From positions 1 through 6,509 of the forward strand of contig JAEXXS010000353.1 in the NCBI GenBank assembly GCA_023451915.1: DNA of 6,509 nt, given 5' to 3'. This DNA comes from Pseudomonadota bacterium (GTDB lineage Bacteria; Pseudomonadota; Alphaproteobacteria; Rhizobiales; Rhizobiaceae). Made by a program: the position numbers and the translations under genes. The notes under the pieces are model-generated. The model worked only from the letters and a program-made list of their open reading frames with translations, was not told the DNA's origin and did not search any database. Shown in pieces: positions 5,815 to 6,509 of this stretch. How positions within the stretch are numbered: position 1 is the first letter of the stretch; the number at the start of each line of letters is the position of its first letter.

Positions 5815-6509
5815 ATGAACCTTTCCGATCCATTTTCATTTTTCATGCCGGGTACGAACGGGCAGGCGGTCCTGCTGGTGCATGGCATGACCGGGGCGCC
5901 CGCAGAGATGCGTCTGGTCGGGCGTCTTCTCAACCGGCGCGGCTATACGGTTTATGCGCCACTTCTGGCCGGGCACGGTCAAAGCGAAGCGGCATTTCGA
6001 GCAAGTCACTGGCGTGACTGGCTGGAAAGTGTCGATGAGGCGGCTGAAAGGCTGAAAGCCTATACAGACACCACCTATGCAGCGGGTATTTGCGTCGGCG
6101 GAAAGCTTGCACTTTTGTCGGCCCATCGCAATCCCGGTTCTATTGAGGCTGTCGCGCTCTATTCGCCGTGCTTTCATTACGACGGCTGGGGCGTACCGTT
6201 CTTCTATCCGTTTCTCTCCCGGCAGATTGGCTGGCTCGCTTATGTGCCGTATCTCAATCGTCTCAACTTTTCCGAAACTCCGGCAATGGGGATCAAGGAC
6301 GACCGTTTGCGTCGGCTCATGACCGGCATGTCGGCAGAAGGCGTGCTGGAGCATTTTCCGGGCACTGGCATTATCGAAATGTATCGTCTCGGGCGGGCAT
6401 TTCGAAAAGAGCTTCCAGCTATTCGAACGCCAACGCTGATATTGCACGCGCGCGAAGACGACCTGAGCAATCCGCGTCAGGCAGAATATATCACCCGACA
6501 TTTGGGCGC
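5815..6509 (+). CDS. Alpha/beta hydrolase with Cys in the nucleophile elbow, 3' end outside window
   Basis: An open frame of 231 complete codons runs from ATG 5815 to the window end without a stop. It shows an alpha/beta-hydrolase core: VLLVHGMTGAP (19-29) with the oxyanion-hole HGMTG, YTVYAPLLAGHGQSE (44-58), the nucleophile elbow AAGICVGGKLAL (89-100), and a strand plus acid-residue motif TPTLILHAREDDLSNP (205-220) with Asp215 as the likely triad acid. The catalytic His should follow beyond the window, so roughly 20-40 residues are missing. Overall layout resembles carboxylesterase/monoacylglycerol-lipase-like proteins (Est30/YvaK type). The elbow residue is Cys93 (TGC at 6091-6093) instead of Ser, as in dienelactone hydrolase, so thioesterase, lactonase or acyl-transfer chemistry is possible. 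No signal peptide is visible, so it is likely cytoplasmic. It lies 13 bases after the transporter gene, apparently in the same operon. It may act on an acyl or lactone intermediate of the pathway, but this is inference. Confidence 0.85.
   Translation, partial: MNLSDPFSFFMPGTNGQAVLLVHGMTGAPAEMRLVGRLLNRRGYTVYAPLLAGHGQSEAAFRASHWRDWLESVDEAAERLKAYTDTTYAAGICVGGKLALLSAHRNPGSIEAVALYSPCFHYDGWGVPFFYPFLSRQIGWLAYVPYLNRLNFSETPAMGIKDDRLRRLMTGMSAEGVLEHFPGTGIIEMYRLGRAFRKELPAIRTPTLILHAREDDLSNPRQAEYITRHLG

Noticed and set aside
5836..6501. Long open frame on the minus strand (221 codons) opposite the hydrolase
   Set aside because: It shows no recognisable domain, while the + strand frame has clear alpha/beta-hydrolase motifs; it is an antisense shadow.

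Overview
The window reads like a moderately GC-rich proteobacterial chromosome. The protein styles (TctD/QseB-type regulator, MtnX-like phosphatase, DppF-type ATPase) and the overall codon choice fit an alphaproteobacterium of the Brucella/Ochrobactrum kind. That assignment is an impression, not a proof. All six genes lie on the + strand and are tightly packed; no tRNA, rRNA, CRISPR array, insertion sequence or phage gene is visible, and no intergenic gap exceeds about 125 bases.

Layout. (1) 1-873: the 3' part of a peptide-type ABC transporter ATPase, which belongs to an operon lying upstream. (2) 874-960: a short gap with a candidate promoter. (3) 961-3014: a two-component system made of an OmpR-family response regulator with a TTG start and an overlapping (ATGA) membrane histidine kinase. 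(4) 3015-3138: a gap with an 11-bp-period direct repeat, the architecture used by OmpR/PhoB-family regulators. (5) 3139 to the window end: four co-directional genes, namely an MtnX-like HAD phosphatase, a class III PLP aminotransferase, a small four-helix SMR/ArnE-ArnF-like membrane protein, and an alpha/beta hydrolase cut by the window end.

The most interesting part is the four-gene block beside the two-component system. A phosphatase, an aminotransferase, a small flippase-like transporter resembling ArnE/ArnF and an alpha/beta hydrolase look like a compact pathway that makes an aminated small molecule or head group and moves it, possibly lipid-linked, across the inner membrane under control of the adjacent sensor. 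This is inference from gene content; no substrate can be read from the sequence. The hydrolase has cysteine instead of serine in its nucleophile elbow (G-I-C-V-G), which suggests chemistry other than an ordinary serine esterase.

The window also holds strikingly long perfect inverted repeats: a 24-bp palindrome inside the kinase gene (1962-1985), a 13-bp-arm repeat inside the phosphatase gene (3627-3660), and a long hairpin between the aminotransferase and transporter genes (5343-5389) whose extended stem forms only in the + strand RNA.
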